Assembly (NCBI RefSeq): GCF_000347035.1
Contig: NZ_ANIJ01000015.1
Span: 248,001 to 312,000, forward strand
Direction of reading: 5' to 3'
Origin: Leptospira sp. B5-022
Lineage (GTDB): Bacteria; Spirochaetota; Leptospiria; Leptospirales; Leptospiraceae
DNA: 64,000 nt
Part shown: positions 19,535-29,014 of the stretch, piece by piece
How the letters are laid out: each line of letters begins with the position of its first letter
Numbering within the stretch: the stretch's first letter is position 1
Made by a program: the position numbers and the translations under genes
Notes under the pieces: model-generated
Told to the model about the DNA's origin: nothing
Seen by the model: only the letters and a program-made list of their open reading frames with translations
Database searches by the model: none

Positions 19535-20784
19535 GCGCTTCCCCGAATGATCTCTACAGGAGACAATTTAGATGCCGATCTGGCCGGAATATATGCAGCG
19601 ATCCCACTAGTAATGACGGAAAGGCAAAAAGCCTGGATATAGATACCGTAATTCCAAGAGATCTTCATTACGTTGGTCATCATCGGACCTTTTGTGGTTT
19701 TTCCTCCGATCGGATAACCATCCAACCAATAACAAGCAATCGCTCCGACCAAAAGTCCCAAAAGTGCGCCCAGGAACCCCAATAATAATCCTTGGATAAT
19801 AAAAAGACGGATCGTATCATTCTCGTCGAATCCGAGAGATCTTAGGATCGCTATCTCTTTTTTCTTATGGTTCACGACCATATTTAGTACATTATAAATT
19901 CCGAATGCTACAACCAGAATGATCGTAAATGTAGTCGTATTCCGTACTATGTTCTGGGTCTTAAATACCGAAAGGATACTTTCGTATGCTTGGTCCCAAC
20001 TTTGTACCTTATCCCTTGTCAGAAAAGACCATTCGGTCGCAACATCCGCCGCCATTGAAACGTCTTTTAATCGGACTACTATCTCCGAAATAATCCCGTT
20101 TGCCTGAGTAAGTCTTTGAACTGTTCGGATAGATGCATATACTGAACTCTCGTCTATCATACGATTTCCGATCCGAATCACCCCTTCCACTTTTACGTTT
20201 GAAATTTTTCCATTCGTCGAAACTACTTGGATGATATCTCCCGCTTCGGCACCCAATCGTTCTATGAGCCCGGCCCCTGCAAAAATTACGTCGCCACCCC
20301 GGTCCAGGTCCCGCAAATTTCCCTCTTCGACGTAGTTCCCGATTGTGGTAACTTTCGTTTGTCTGACCGGATCTATCCCGAACAGTTTGGCGGGAAGAGT
20401 TTGTTTTCCGAACTTGAAAATCAATTGCCGATTCAATTGGGGAGCGTAAGCCTCCACCCTCTCATCAAGATCTAATTTTAGGAACCAACCCTTAACGTTC
20501 GTTAGCTGAGTTGAATCGGTTTTTCCCGATGGAGGTTTGATCCAACGAACGAACGAATCCGGAAAAAAAACTCCTTCAAAACTTTCCTCTTTTAAGACCT
20601 CGTCCCTAGGAGAGATCCTGATCTGTGCATCGTTATTCACCAACTGATCAGTGATATATTCCTGAAAGCCCAACATCATCCCGGAAAAAACAACGTAGCC
20701 TGCGGTTCCTAAAAGGATCCCGAAAAAGGTAAGGAAAGTTTGTTGTGGACGACTGATCAATTGCCGGATTGCTAAAAAAAACAT
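19531..20784 (-). CDS. FtsX/MacB-fold ABC permease
   Basis: Protein of 417 residues with one N-terminal membrane helix (about 17-37), a large extracytoplasmic domain (40-275), and three C-terminal helices (about 283-305, 325-355 and 380-400). The end, AAYIPARSASKLSPVEIIRG, is the typical FtsX-family C-terminal motif. RPQQTFLTFFGILLGTAGYVV at the start fits the DevC/MacB group. It works with the ATPase encoded just downstream (4-base overlap) and the adaptor upstream (10-base gap). These permeases couple ATP hydrolysis to mechanical transfer of periplasmic substrates rather than moving them through a membrane channel. Confidence 0.8.
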   Translation of the reverse strand: MFFLAIRQLISRPQQTFLTFFGILLGTAGYVVFSGMMLGFQEYITDQLVNNDAQIRISPRDEVLKEESFEGVFFPDSFVRWIKPPSGKTDSTQLTNVKGWFLKLDLDERVEAYAPQLNRQLIFKFGKQTLPAKLFGIDPVRQTKVTTIGNYVEEGNLRDLDRGGDVIFAGAGLIERLGAEAGDIIQVVSTNGKISNVKVEGVIRIGNRMIDESSVYASIRTVQRLTQANGIISEIVVRLKDVSMAADVATEWSFLTRDKVQSWDQAYESILSVFKTQNIVRNTTTFTIILVVAFGIYNVLNMVVNHKKKEIAILRSLGFDENDTIRLFIIQGLLLGFLGALLGLLVGAIACYWLDGYPIGGKTTKGPMMTNVMKISWNYGIYIQAFCLSVITSGIAAYIPARSASKLSPVEIIRGSA

Positions 20785-20794
20785 TCCGATCTCC

Positions 20795-21604
20795 TTAGGG
20801 GTTTCCGTTCATCAGAATCGAATCGGTCTCTAAGACGGAATTTTCCAATACCTCGCACCATTCACCGTCAACCGCTCCCACTTTCGCATCTACCCAAAGT
20901 TTTTTTCCGGATCTTATTATATGGATCCTTCCTTTTATGATGGATTTCACAGGGACCAAAAGAGCTTTTTCTTTTTTAGCCACTTCAACAGCTACGTCCG
21001 CAGTCATTTCAGGCAAGACCCCTTCCGGCATAGAGTCTACATCTACCGTCACATAAAATTGTCCATCGGATGGATATACTCGATCGATCTTTCCGGTAAG
21101 TTTATTACCACGGATGGTTTCAAAACTTAGTTCCGCTTTTTGCCCTGGTCGCATTCTTAATACTGAATCCTGGTCCAAGGAAAGTAAAATGTAGGTCTTT
21201 TTCAGGTCCATGATCTTAAGAATAGGAGTGCCCGGCATAACAACCTCTCCTTCTTGAAATGAAAGTGTTGTCACAGTTCCGGAAAAAGGAGCTTTAAATA
21301 GGGTGCCGGTATCCGTGTAGAGTAGATCGGAACCTTCTCTCACTTCCTGACCTTCCTTTACATATAACTTTCGGATGGAAGATGTAACGCCTAACTTTAA
21401 ATGGTAAACTCTTTCGGATTTTACCGTTCCAAGGGAATAGACCAATTCAACGATCGATCCTACCTTTGGGGAGATCTCTTCTTTTCTTCCTTTCATATAC
21501 GCATAAGTAAGGAACAAGAACAAAGTTAAGAAGATTCCGGCTGCCGCAAATCTTCGCTTTTTAGAAGAATATAATAATTTTACAAAAGCTAGAAACTTGC
21601 TCAT
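20795..21604 (-). CDS. Periplasmic adaptor (membrane fusion protein) of ABC exporter
   Basis: Protein of 269 residues with an N-terminal membrane helix (about 20-36). Biotinyl-lipoyl-like half motifs follow: GVTSSIRKLYVKEGQEVREG and APFSGTVTTLSFQEGEVVMPGTPI. A beta-barrel region (KTYILLSLDQDSVLRMRPGQ) and a membrane-proximal domain come after. The hairpin between the lipoyl halves is very short (about 15 residues) compared with MacA or AcrA, so contact with a TolC-type channel is doubtful. It is the first gene of the operon with the FtsX-type permease and ATPase. No outer-membrane channel is encoded beside it. Confidence 0.75.
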   Translation of the reverse strand: MSKFLAFVKLLYSSKKRRFAAAGIFLTLFLFLTYAYMKGRKEEISPKVGSIVELVYSLGTVKSERVYHLKLGVTSSIRKLYVKEGQEVREGSDLLYTDTGTLFKAPFSGTVTTLSFQEGEVVMPGTPILKIMDLKKTYILLSLDQDSVLRMRPGQKAELSFETIRGNKLTGKIDRVYPSDGQFYVTVDVDSMPEGVLPEMTADVAVEVAKKEKALLVPVKSIIKGRIHIIRSGKKLWVDAKVGAVDGEWCEVLENSVLETDSILMNGNP

Positions 21605-21753
21605 TCGGATTTCCCAATCTATCTTATCTCCACTATTTTCTACGATTTTAAGCGCAGTATGTCAACAGGAGATGGGACAAAAGGGGAATCCAGCCGATAA
21701 TCAGTCCAGTTAAAGGGAAAAAAGTTCTCTTTGTTAAGCCGGGATAGCCTTCT

Positions 21754-22224
21754 CTATTTTTCCTTAGGGACTGCCCAGTAGTAATGCAAAAATTCCTCGT
21801 TTAATTTGAATCCAAAACGTTCATAGAGATGTCTCGCGTGGCGATTATCAGGGTGAGTTTCCAAACTCATCCCTTTGCCTCCGTGTTCAATGATATGATT
21901 TGCCACTCCTCTCAGGATCTTTTTAGCAGTTCCCTTTCTACGTTCCGTTTCTCTAATGTATAGATCGTTGAGTATATAATCTCTTTTTAAGGATAATGAA
22001 GAGAAGACGGGATAAAGTTGTGCGAAACCCAACAGGCCTCCCCCGCCTTCTGCTACGATCAAGACTGAGTCCTTATGTAAAAGTCTATCTTCTAAAAACT
22101 TTTTTGCCCCGACAGGATCCGAAACAAACCCATAAAACTTACGATAAAGGTCGAATAATTCCGAAAGCTCTTCTAAGTCGGAGCGGCTAGCGATCCTTAT
22201 ACTGATGGACTTTTCTGTTTGCAT
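21754..22224 (-). CDS. GNAT-family N-acetyltransferase
   Basis: Protein of 156 residues from the ATG at 22224; a TTG 7 codons upstream is the alternative, and neither has a clear ribosome site. The core contains RIASRSDLEELSELFDLYRK (strand 1-helix 1) and LNDLYIRETERRKGTAKKIL, where RRKGTA is the acetyl-CoA pyrophosphate-binding R/Q-x-x-G-x-A motif. Next come MSLETHPDNRHARHLYERFGF and a final YYWAVPK strand. The acceptor substrate cannot be predicted. It is monocistronic, downstream of a 500-base region without a normal-sized gene. Confidence 0.8.
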   Translation of the reverse strand: MQTEKSISIRIASRSDLEELSELFDLYRKFYGFVSDPVGAKKFLEDRLLHKDSVLIVAEGGGGLLGFAQLYPVFSSLSLKRDYILNDLYIRETERRKGTAKKILRGVANHIIEHGGKGMSLETHPDNRHARHLYERFGFKLNEEFLHYYWAVPKEK

Positions 22225-22743
22225 ATTTGTTTTAAGAAAGAGCAAAACAATCCATGCTTTAAAGTCTATTTCGATTTTCTAAATTATATCTTTTCCTATC
22301 CGATTTCTTGGACTTTCTCCACCTTTCGAACGTTTCCCACCGATAGGCAGCAACAATCGTTAGAACATACTTCAAATAATACAAAATAGAATGTAGTGAA
22401 TCCTTTGACCAAGAGCCAAGCCAAAATGGCAAAGTGATCCCCGAAGTTTTGCAATAGAAGCGCCGGTAAAGGAGAAGCTAATGAATTCGCTGCTAAAATT
22501 ACTCTTAGAGTATTTTCGAGATAGGTTCAGAAAAGCGGAATTCGAATAGATTGGCGGCGGCTAAGACTTACGTAAATAGTATTACATCGTTTGTTCAGAA
22601 AAGATGGATTTTATCTTTTTTTGCCATTATGATTCTCAAGGAAATCCTTCGAGAAATTCTGGTATTTCGGTATGGAAAATCCATACCCGGTTTTCAAGAT
22701 TTCGGCCTACTCCGCTTGACGGAGACAGGTCCCGCTTTCTATT
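22225..22743. other. Long gap between the GNAT gene and dnaE
   Basis: About 520 bases without a gene of normal size. It contains a 22-codon open frame with a good ribosome site (22481-22549, listed separately) and then an open frame from a TTG at 22551 that has a hydrophobic start and runs into dnaE in another frame. The promoter of dnaE should lie here, but I find no convincing -35/-10 pair. No tRNA-like structure was seen. Confidence 0.4.
22481..22549 (+). CDS. Possible 22-residue amphipathic small protein
   Basis: ATG at 22481 is preceded by AAAGGAG with 6 bases between, one of the better ribosome sites in the window, and the frame closes at TAG 22547-22549. The product begins MNSLLKLLLEYFRDRFRKAE, a pattern of hydrophobic residues every three to four positions alternating with charge, which would form one amphipathic helix. 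It sits in the gap upstream of dnaE. It may be a real small protein, a leader peptide, or a remnant; conservation would decide. Confidence 0.3.
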   Translation: MNSLLKLLLEYFRDRFRKAEFE

Positions 22744-25700
22744 ATGTCCCTTGTTATGGAAGACTTTGCCCACCTTCATCTCCACACAACTTACTCCATG
22801 CTCGACGGGGCAATCCGCATCAAAGAGCTAATGCAACATGTCAAGGAGCTTGGTATGAGCTCCGTGGCAATGACGGACCATGGGAATATGTTCGGCGCCA
22901 TCGAATTTTACAATGAGGCTACCAAAGCCGGGATAAAACCGATCATCGGCTGCGAATTTTACGTTTCTCCCAACAGAAAGGCGGAAACGGAAGAATTTAA
23001 GATCGCGGACGGAAACGCATACCATCTCATTCTTCTTGCTAAGAACGAAGTAGGTTACAAAAATCTAATAAAGCTTGCGAGTAAATCGTATACCGAAGGT
23101 TTTTATAAGAAGGCAAGGATCGACTACGATCTTCTGGATAGAAATAGCGAAGGTCTAATCTGTCTTACCGCCTGCCTAGCAGGAGAAGTGAACCGCAAAA
23201 TTTTAGAAGGTAAAACTCCTGAATCCTTCCAACTCGCGGGGAAACTAAACGAAATTTTTAATAAAGAAGACTTCTACTTAGAGATCCAAAACCACGGGAT
23301 TCCGGAACAAGATATTGTCGCGAAAGGTGTATACGATCTCGCTCAAAAGACAGGGATCAAATTAGTAGTAACGAACGATTCTCACTTCTTAAAAAAAGAC
23401 GATAAGGAAGCCCAGGACATTCTTCTTCGTATCGGAATGAGAAAAACGATCGAAGACGAAATGGAGTTCGGATTCAACCAGCACTTCTACGTAAAAAGCC
23501 CTGCGGAAATGAAAGCACTTTTCCCTGAAATCCCTCAGGCATTCTATTCTACATTAGAAGTTCGTGATAAAGTAGATCTTAAATTAAAGTTCGGCAATTA
23601 TCTTCTGCCTGAGTTTGCTGTTCCGGAAGGTTTCGATGAATACGGTTTTATGGAAAAACTGGTTTGGGAAGGAATACGCCAGCGTTATCCTCAAGTTACT
23701 TCCGAGATCAAAGAAAGAGTAGAATTCGAGCTAAACACGATCAAGAACATGCACTTCGCAGGCTACTTCTTGATCGTTCAGGATTATATCAACTTCGCCA
23801 AAAAAACCGGTATCCCAGTCGGTCCCGGAAGGGGATCCGCAGCAGGTTCCATCGTGGCTTATGCACTCGGGATCACGAACGTAGAACCTTTACAGTTCAA
23901 TCTACTCTTCGAAAGATTTTTGAATCCGGACAGAAAGGACATGCCGGATATCGATACGGACTTCTGCGTGGAACGCCGAGAAGAAGTGATCAATTATATC
24001 CGCAAAAAATACGGAGAAGATAGAGTCGGTCAGATCATTACATTCGGTTCCTTGGGCGCCAAGGCAGCGCTCAAGGACGTTGCCAGAGTGATGAATCTTC
24101 CTTTCGAAGAATCAAATCGACTCACAAGTTATTGTCCTAGCAAACCAGGTATCACAATAGACGAAGCATTGGCGATGTCCGGTGACTTGAAACAAGCCAG
24201 TGAAAAAGACGACTTAAACAAAAAGATTTTCGCGATCGCAAAACGTTTAGAAGGGAACCATCGGCAACCGGGACGCCACGCTGCGGGCGTAGTAATCTCT
24301 CCTTTTCCCTTGGAAGATGTAGTTCCACTTTCCACTGTTGCGGAGAAGGACAAGCCGGGCGTTCGATCTATCGTTACCCAATACGAAAAAAACAATTTGG
24401 AATCCGTCGGCCTGATCAAGATGGATATTTTAGGTCTCAAAAACTTAACGACCCTAAACTATGCGATCAAACTTGTTAAGGAAAGAAGAGGGATCGACTT
24501 AGATCTGGACAAAATCCCTCTGGATGATGCAAACACGTACGCATTATTAAGAAAAGCCAATACACTTGGTATCTTCCAATTAGAATCCACCGGTATTACG
24601 GATCTTGTCGCTCGAAGCCAGGTCTCCAATTTCGACGAGATCGTAGCCTTGATCGCACTTTATCGTCCCGGTCCAATGGAATCAGGGATGTTAGAGGAAT
24701 ATTTGGAACGTAAGAGTGGCAAAAAACCGGTCACTTATCCACATTCTTCTTGCGAGGTAATTTTAAAGGAAACTTTCGGACTCACCGTATACCAAGAGCA
24801 GGTGATGAGTATCTCCCGAGTTGTGGGAGGATACACCATGGGCGAATCGGATATGCTCCGAAAAGCCATGGCAAAAAAGAAAAAAGAACTCATGGATCCG
24901 TTGCGGATCAAGTTCATCGAAGGCGCGCAAAAACAAGGCCACGCAAAAAAATTCGCAGAAGAACTATTCGACCAGTTGGAAAAATTCGGAGGATACGGAT
25001 TTAACAAATCGCACTCAGTAGCGTACGCGTTAGTCACCTACCAAACCGCATATATGAAGGCAAATTATCCGACCGAGTACATGGCTGCATTACTCGCAGG
25101 AGATCATTCCAAAACGACCGACATTGTAAAATATATCAATAATGCTCGCGAAATGGGGATCAACGTTTTGACTCCGGACGTAAACGAGTCCGATGTATCC
25201 TTCTCCGTAATCGATGACCATACGATTCGATTCGGGATCTCTGCAATGAAAGGTGTAGGAGAGGGTGCGGCAGAAAATATAATCCAAGCAAGAAAGAACC
25301 TCGGAGGTTTCAAAAAGATCACCGAGTTTATGACCAATATAGATACTCGAGTACTGAACAAAAAGATACTCGAAGCATTGGTACAAGGTGGTGCCTTAGA
25401 TTCTTTCGGCTACACTCGAAAATGTCTATTCGAGTCCATGGACAGTCTGGTTTCCTTCGCACAAAAAGAACAGGAAAGATCTAGAGAAGGTCAATTCTCC
25501 CTTTTCGGAGACAGCGGCCTCAGCTACGAATTAAAACTCCCTAAAGACGCAGACGAATGGGAAATGGAAGATAGGCTCAGAAGAGAAAAATCGATCACCG
25601 GTCTTTTTCTTTCTGGGCATCCTTTGGACAAATACCAAGGTCACTTAAAAAGTCTGAACTCCGTTCCGATCGAAACCTTGGACAATATCAAAGCAGGTAA

Positions 25701-26277
25701 TAAAGTAGAAGTTGTAGGGATTCTTACTTCTTTAAAGATCAAATTCACTAAAAAAAAGGAAGAATTCGTAAACTTTAAGCTGGAGGATCGCACGGGAGAA
25801 ATAGAATGTGTGGCCTTTCCTAAAGTGTACCAAAAGTTCAAAGAACTCATCAAAGAAGACCAAGCAGTATTCCTAAAAGGAGATTTAGACAGGATAGAAG
25901 CCGGAGAATCCGAACTCAGGGGGCAGATCAAAGTAAACAGCTTTGAGATCTTGAACGAAGCAACCATTGAAGACAAGATGGAAAAAGCGCTTCACATCAA
26001 GTTAGGAGACCGCCATAGAAAAATGCCGGATATCATCGGTCAGCTGCATACTTTACTCGCTGCATACCAAGGGAACTCCCAAGTTTATTTCCATCTAATC
26101 TCAGGAGACGAAGAGAAGAAGGTGATCCGCGCTCATAATCATTACTCAGTGCAGCCGAATCCTGAATTGATGAATCGATTGGTTACTTTATTGGGAGAAG
26201 ATACCGTTTTCGAAAGTTTCGGAGACAATGTCAGACTCTACGGAAACAATGGGACCAAACAAGCGGTTAAGATGTAA
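22744..26277 (+). CDS. dnaE: DNA polymerase III alpha subunit DnaE
   Basis: Protein of 1177 residues, the replicative polymerase catalytic subunit. The PHP domain opens with [14 protein letters not shown] and [15 protein letters not shown]. The polymerase core has [19 protein letters not shown] and the catalytic PDIDTDFC (two of the three acidic residues), followed by [40 protein letters not shown] and a helix-hairpin-helix region follow. An OB-fold lies near 975-1060 ([20 protein letters not shown]). Length and motifs are intact and of the DnaE1 type without the exonuclease domain of PolC. The start may be 22744 or the ATG at 22756; a GGAGACAGG element lies 15 bases upstream of the former. 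Confidence 0.95.
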   Translation: MSLVMEDFAHLHLHTTYSMLDGAIRIKELMQHVKELGMSSVAMTDHGNMFGAIEFYNEATKAGIKPIIGCEFYVSPNRKAETEEFKIADGNAYHLILLAKNEVGYKNLIKLASKSYTEGFYKKARIDYDLLDRNSEGLICLTACLAGEVNRKILEGKTPESFQLAGKLNEIFNKEDFYLEIQNHGIPEQDIVAKGVYDLAQKTGIKLVVTNDSHFLKKDDKEAQDILLRIGMRKTIEDEMEFGFNQHFYVKSPAEMKALFPEIPQAFYSTLEVRDKVDLKLKFGNYLLPEFAVPEGFDEYGFMEKLVWEGIRQRYPQVTSEIKERVEFELNTIKNMHFAGYFLIVQDYINFAKKTGIPVGPGRGSAAGSIVAYALGITNVEPLQFNLLFERFLNPDRKDMPDIDTDFCVERREEVINYIRKKYGEDRVGQIITFGSLGAKAALKDVARVMNLPFEESNRLTSYCPSKPGITIDEALAMSGDLKQASEKDDLNKKIFAIAKRLEGNHRQPGRHAAGVVISPFPLEDVVPLSTVAEKDKPGVRSIVTQYEKNNLESVGLIKMDILGLKNLTTLNYAIKLVKERRGIDLDLDKIPLDDANTYALLRKANTLGIFQLESTGITDLVARSQVSNFDEIVALIALYRPGPMESGMLEEYLERKSGKKPVTYPHSSCEVILKETFGLTVYQEQVMSISRVVGGYTMGESDMLRKAMAKKKKELMDPLRIKFIEGAQKQGHAKKFAEELFDQLEKFGGYGFNKSHSVAYALVTYQTAYMKANYPTEYMAALLAGDHSKTTDIVKYINNAREMGINVLTPDVNESDVSFSVIDDHTIRFGISAMKGVGEGAAENIIQARKNLGGFKKITEFMTNIDTRVLNKKILEALVQGGALDSFGYTRKCLFESMDSLVSFAQKEQERSREGQFSLFGDSGLSYELKLPKDADEWEMEDRLRREKSITGLFLSGHPLDKYQGHLKSLNSVPIETLDNIKAGNKVEVVGILTSLKIKFTKKKEEFVNFKLEDRTGEIECVAFPKVYQKFKELIKEDQAVFLKGDLDRIEAGESELRGQIKVNSFEILNEATIEDKMEKALHIKLGDRHRKMPDIIGQLHTLLAAYQGNSQVYFHLISGDEEKKVIRAHNHYSVQPNPELMNRLVTLLGEDTVFESFGDNVRLYGNNGTKQAVKM

Positions 26278-26315
26278 TTTCCAACCGCACTCAAATTTTA
26301 TATTCTCAATCACAG

Positions 26316-26858
26316 ATGCTGGAAACATCCCGCTTACTATTAAGAAAATGGAGAAAGGAAGATCTGGAACCTTTTTCCAGAATGAATTCCCATCCGAGCG
26401 TGATGAAATTTTTTCCAAAACTACTCGACAAATCCGAAACTGAAAAACTTACCCTTAGGATAAACCGACATTGGGAAAAATTCGGTTTCGGATTGTTTGC
26501 CTTAGAAGAAAAGTTATCCGGGATATTTTTCGGATTCACCGGCTTAATGTATACGAATTTTAATTCCTTCTTCACGCCAGCATTGGAGATCGGTTGGAGA
26601 TTGGATCAAAATTTTTGGGGAAAAGGATACGCAAAAGAAGCAGCGACAGCAGCTTTAAAATTCGGATTTGAAAATTCCCTTTCAAAAGAGATCGTTTCTT
26701 TTACTTCTAGGATCAATCATCCTTCCAGAGGAGTGATGAATAGTATAGGATTATGTTATTCTGGAGAATTCGAGCATCCCAGAGTTCAGAAAGGTTCTTC
26801 ACTTAGGACCCATGTTCTATACAGGATCAGTTCGGAAGATTGGAAAAATAGAATTTAA
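26316..26858 (+). CDS. RimJ/RimL-type GNAT acetyltransferase
   Basis: Protein of 180 residues. LETSRLLLRKWRKEDLEPF is the classic opening of Acetyltransf_3 (RimJ/RimL) members. EIGWRLDQNFWGKGYAKEAA (about 90-109) carries the acetyl-CoA-binding QNFWGKGYA motif. SFTSRINHPSRGVMNSIGL is the usual C-terminal helix motif in which NxxSxxxMxxxG is expected. These enzymes acetylate protein N-termini or small molecules; the substrate here is unknown. It begins 38 bases after dnaE and ends 3 bases before a convergent histidine-kinase-like gene. Confidence 0.8.
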   Translation: MLETSRLLLRKWRKEDLEPFSRMNSHPSVMKFFPKLLDKSETEKLTLRINRHWEKFGFGLFALEEKLSGIFFGFTGLMYTNFNSFFTPALEIGWRLDQNFWGKGYAKEAATAALKFGFENSLSKEIVSFTSRINHPSRGVMNSIGLCYSGEFEHPRVQKGSSLRTHVLYRISSEDWKNRI

Positions 26859-26861
26859 ACA

Positions 26862-27926
26862 TTACCTTTTCAGAGTCACTAAACTAGCCGAAACTTTTCC
26901 AATCCCGCTCGGATCCACTTTTAGATCTCCGCCAGAATGACTTAATAGATCCCTAGAAAAACGGCTCCAATCCCCTTCCACCAAACTTGCCCCTTCAACT
27001 TGTAATTCTAATGTTCTAATCGAAGGATTTCGAAAACTGATCTTCAGATCTTCTACATGATTCGTAACGGATTCGGAAGTTGCCGATACGATCTCTCCCA
27101 AAACTAAAAGCAGAAGGTTCGCTTCTTTCACATCTAACTGATAATGTTTCGCGACAGGATCCAAGTTAGGAAGTGCTTTGTATTTAGAAACGATACGATT
27201 CAAATAATTTTCGATCACATCCCCGATTGAAACACTCTGGATATGTTCGGCATCTAGTGAAACTGTATGAACGGACGCGAGGGCCAGTATTCTTCTCTCT
27301 AAAATCTGTAAAACGTTTCTCGTTTCCATCGAATCTTCAGAATCTTTGAGAAAGGAAACCATCTCCAATATCACTTGCATATTATTTCTGACCCTATGAG
27401 ACAGTTCTCTCAAAAGAATATCTTTATCCGAGATCAACTTGTTCAGATTTGCACCTATCAGAATCGCAAATAAGGTAAGAACGCAAAGGGATGCAATGGA
27501 GTCCGTATAAATTTCACTGCCGTTAGATCCGATAGAGACACCCGTCTTCCAAAAAATAAGTCCTAAACAATAGAACATGGCTATTATCGCCGTCTTCCGA
27601 TTGAAAAAATAAAGTTGGAAAAAGACTAAAACAGGAAACCAGACCGCGGCATTCTTAACTCCAGGACCAAAAACAACGCCTAGTCCCAAGGCCAAAGCAA
27701 ACATAAAGGAAGAGAGATAAACCGCTTCTTTGTATCGGGACTTATACAATAAAAAACAACAAAGTATTGAACTGATCCCAGTGACCGTATATCCCGGACG
27801 GAATGTATGATTGCCAGTTAAAAACTCGAAACCTAAAATACCGGCGGACATTAAACCGACGACTATCGCGATCCCTAAAAGATATTTTTTCCGAGGTAAC
27901 CCCGGAATATCCACGATTTCAAACAT
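26862..27926 (-). CDS. Membrane histidine-kinase-like protein with degenerate ATPase domain
   Basis: Protein of 354 residues with six hydrophobic segments in the first 162 (about 16-36, 47-62, 68-88, 92-108, 112-128 and 143-162). A HisKA_2-type dimerisation motif follows, LLRELSHRVRNNMQ, with the potential phospho-accepting His177. The expected HATPase region (225-354) lacks the N-box Asn: LLLLVLGEIVSATSES stands where GLILNELVTNALKH is expected. No DxGxG-like G1 box is seen either. It thus looks like a sensor that keeps the dimerisation helix but has lost ATP binding. It lies downstream of the M23 peptidase on the same strand (145-base gap). Confidence 0.65.
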   Translation of the reverse strand: MFEIVDIPGLPRKKYLLGIAIVVGLMSAGILGFEFLTGNHTFRPGYTVTGISSILCCFLLYKSRYKEAVYLSSFMFALALGLGVVFGPGVKNAAVWFPVLVFFQLYFFNRKTAIIAMFYCLGLIFWKTGVSIGSNGSEIYTDSIASLCVLTLFAILIGANLNKLISDKDILLRELSHRVRNNMQVILEMVSFLKDSEDSMETRNVLQILERRILALASVHTVSLDAEHIQSVSIGDVIENYLNRIVSKYKALPNLDPVAKHYQLDVKEANLLLLVLGEIVSATSESVTNHVEDLKISFRNPSIRTLELQVEGASLVEGDWSRFSRDLLSHSGGDLKVDPSGIGKVSASLVTLKR

Positions 27927-28071
27927 AAAGACACCTAATCTTCCGAAAGGACCGGATAGAATAGCCTATTGGACGGAGCAGACTTTTTATCCGCAACAAA
28001 GCAATTTAAGTTGGAATTCGGAAATAAAGAATAATCTAATTTTTATAATTCGATTAACCGTTAAAGATATA

Positions 28072-28980
28072 CTAACGGATTCGGCTTACGTAGAAAGTGA
28101 ACGTTTTTTCGGTAAGATTTTGACGAAAGTCCCATGCGAGGACCTTGATCACATTCTCTCCATTTCGAAAATCCAAATGACCAACCAGATATTGATCCTT
28201 AAAATAAAGTTCTGAAAATGGAAAACCTTCCGAATTTTTCCATTCTCCTTTTTCATAATGTAAATTGGAGAAACTTGCCTTCTTTAATAATTGCCCATTC
28301 AGGGAGATCTGGATCTGAGAAACGCCCCTTCTCTGACCCGGTTTTTTACCTGCATCTTGGATCCCTACAGTCACAGGAAAAGCCTTGGAAATATTGATAT
28401 TATCTCCGTCATTTACCTGGCTGTATTTGTATTCATCCTGATGGATGAGTAAATTTCCTATCACTGGTGGGCTTTCGTCGTCCACGATAGGCAAAACCTT
28501 CATAGGATCTTGGATAGTCTTTCCGAAGTCTTTTAGTAAAACGAAATGTAAGTGGGCGCCGCTAGAGTGACCCGTGTTCCCTGTATAGGCGATCTTTTCT
28601 CCCCCGGCGACTAGACGTTCTTCTAAAAGTCCCGGAAAACGACCATCCTTCAAATGGTAATAAGAGGAATACGTCCCATTTCCGTGATCCAGCCAAACTG
28701 AGTTACCCGTCCCGAATTCTTCCCCAAAAGGATCGTCTTCACCAAACCGTGAATAGAGGATCTTGCCCTCCGCCATCGCCAAAACCGGCTCTCCCGTTGA
28801 AGCGATGTCCATTCCGTTATGAAAATGGTCCCCCCTGGATTCTCCGAACACAGAGGTAACCTTATTCTCGATTCCGTCGGTTTTCACCGGGAAAAGAAAA
28901 TTTATTACTTTATCGTTTTGCGCAAAGGTGCTTAGATGGAACGCGGCCAAGATAATTCCGAGGGATAAACTACGTCTCAT
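28072..28980 (-). CDS. Secreted M23 (LytM-type) peptidase
   Basis: Protein of 302 residues from the ATG at 28980, which opens with a signal peptide (MRRSLSLGIILAAFHLSTFA); longer frames upstream would enter the divergent sigma-factor gene. The M23 domain (about 30-180) has the zinc ligands HNGMD (H-x-x-x-D) and HLH (GAHLHFVLL), so it is probably an active metallo-endopeptidase or amidase activator acting on peptidoglycan. The C-terminal 120 residues form a beta-rich domain (LIHQDEYKYSQVNDG, VIKVLAWDFRQNLTEKTF). Only 34 bases separate its start from that of the sigma-factor gene on the other strand. Confidence 0.85.
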   Translation of the reverse strand: MRRSLSLGIILAAFHLSTFAQNDKVINFLFPVKTDGIENKVTSVFGESRGDHFHNGMDIASTGEPVLAMAEGKILYSRFGEDDPFGEEFGTGNSVWLDHGNGTYSSYYHLKDGRFPGLLEERLVAGGEKIAYTGNTGHSSGAHLHFVLLKDFGKTIQDPMKVLPIVDDESPPVIGNLLIHQDEYKYSQVNDGDNINISKAFPVTVGIQDAGKKPGQRRGVSQIQISLNGQLLKKASFSNLHYEKGEWKNSEGFPFSELYFKDQYLVGHLDFRNGENVIKVLAWDFRQNLTEKTFTFYVSRIR

Positions 28981-29014
28981 ATCGTTGGCTCTCAGGTGCA
29001 AGGTTAAATAAAGA

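Noticed and set aside
22551..22916. Open frame from a TTG with a hydrophobic start, running into dnaE
   Set aside because: No ribosome site, and the second half lies in another frame of the well-conserved PHP domain of dnaE. Possibly a remnant, not supported as a gene.
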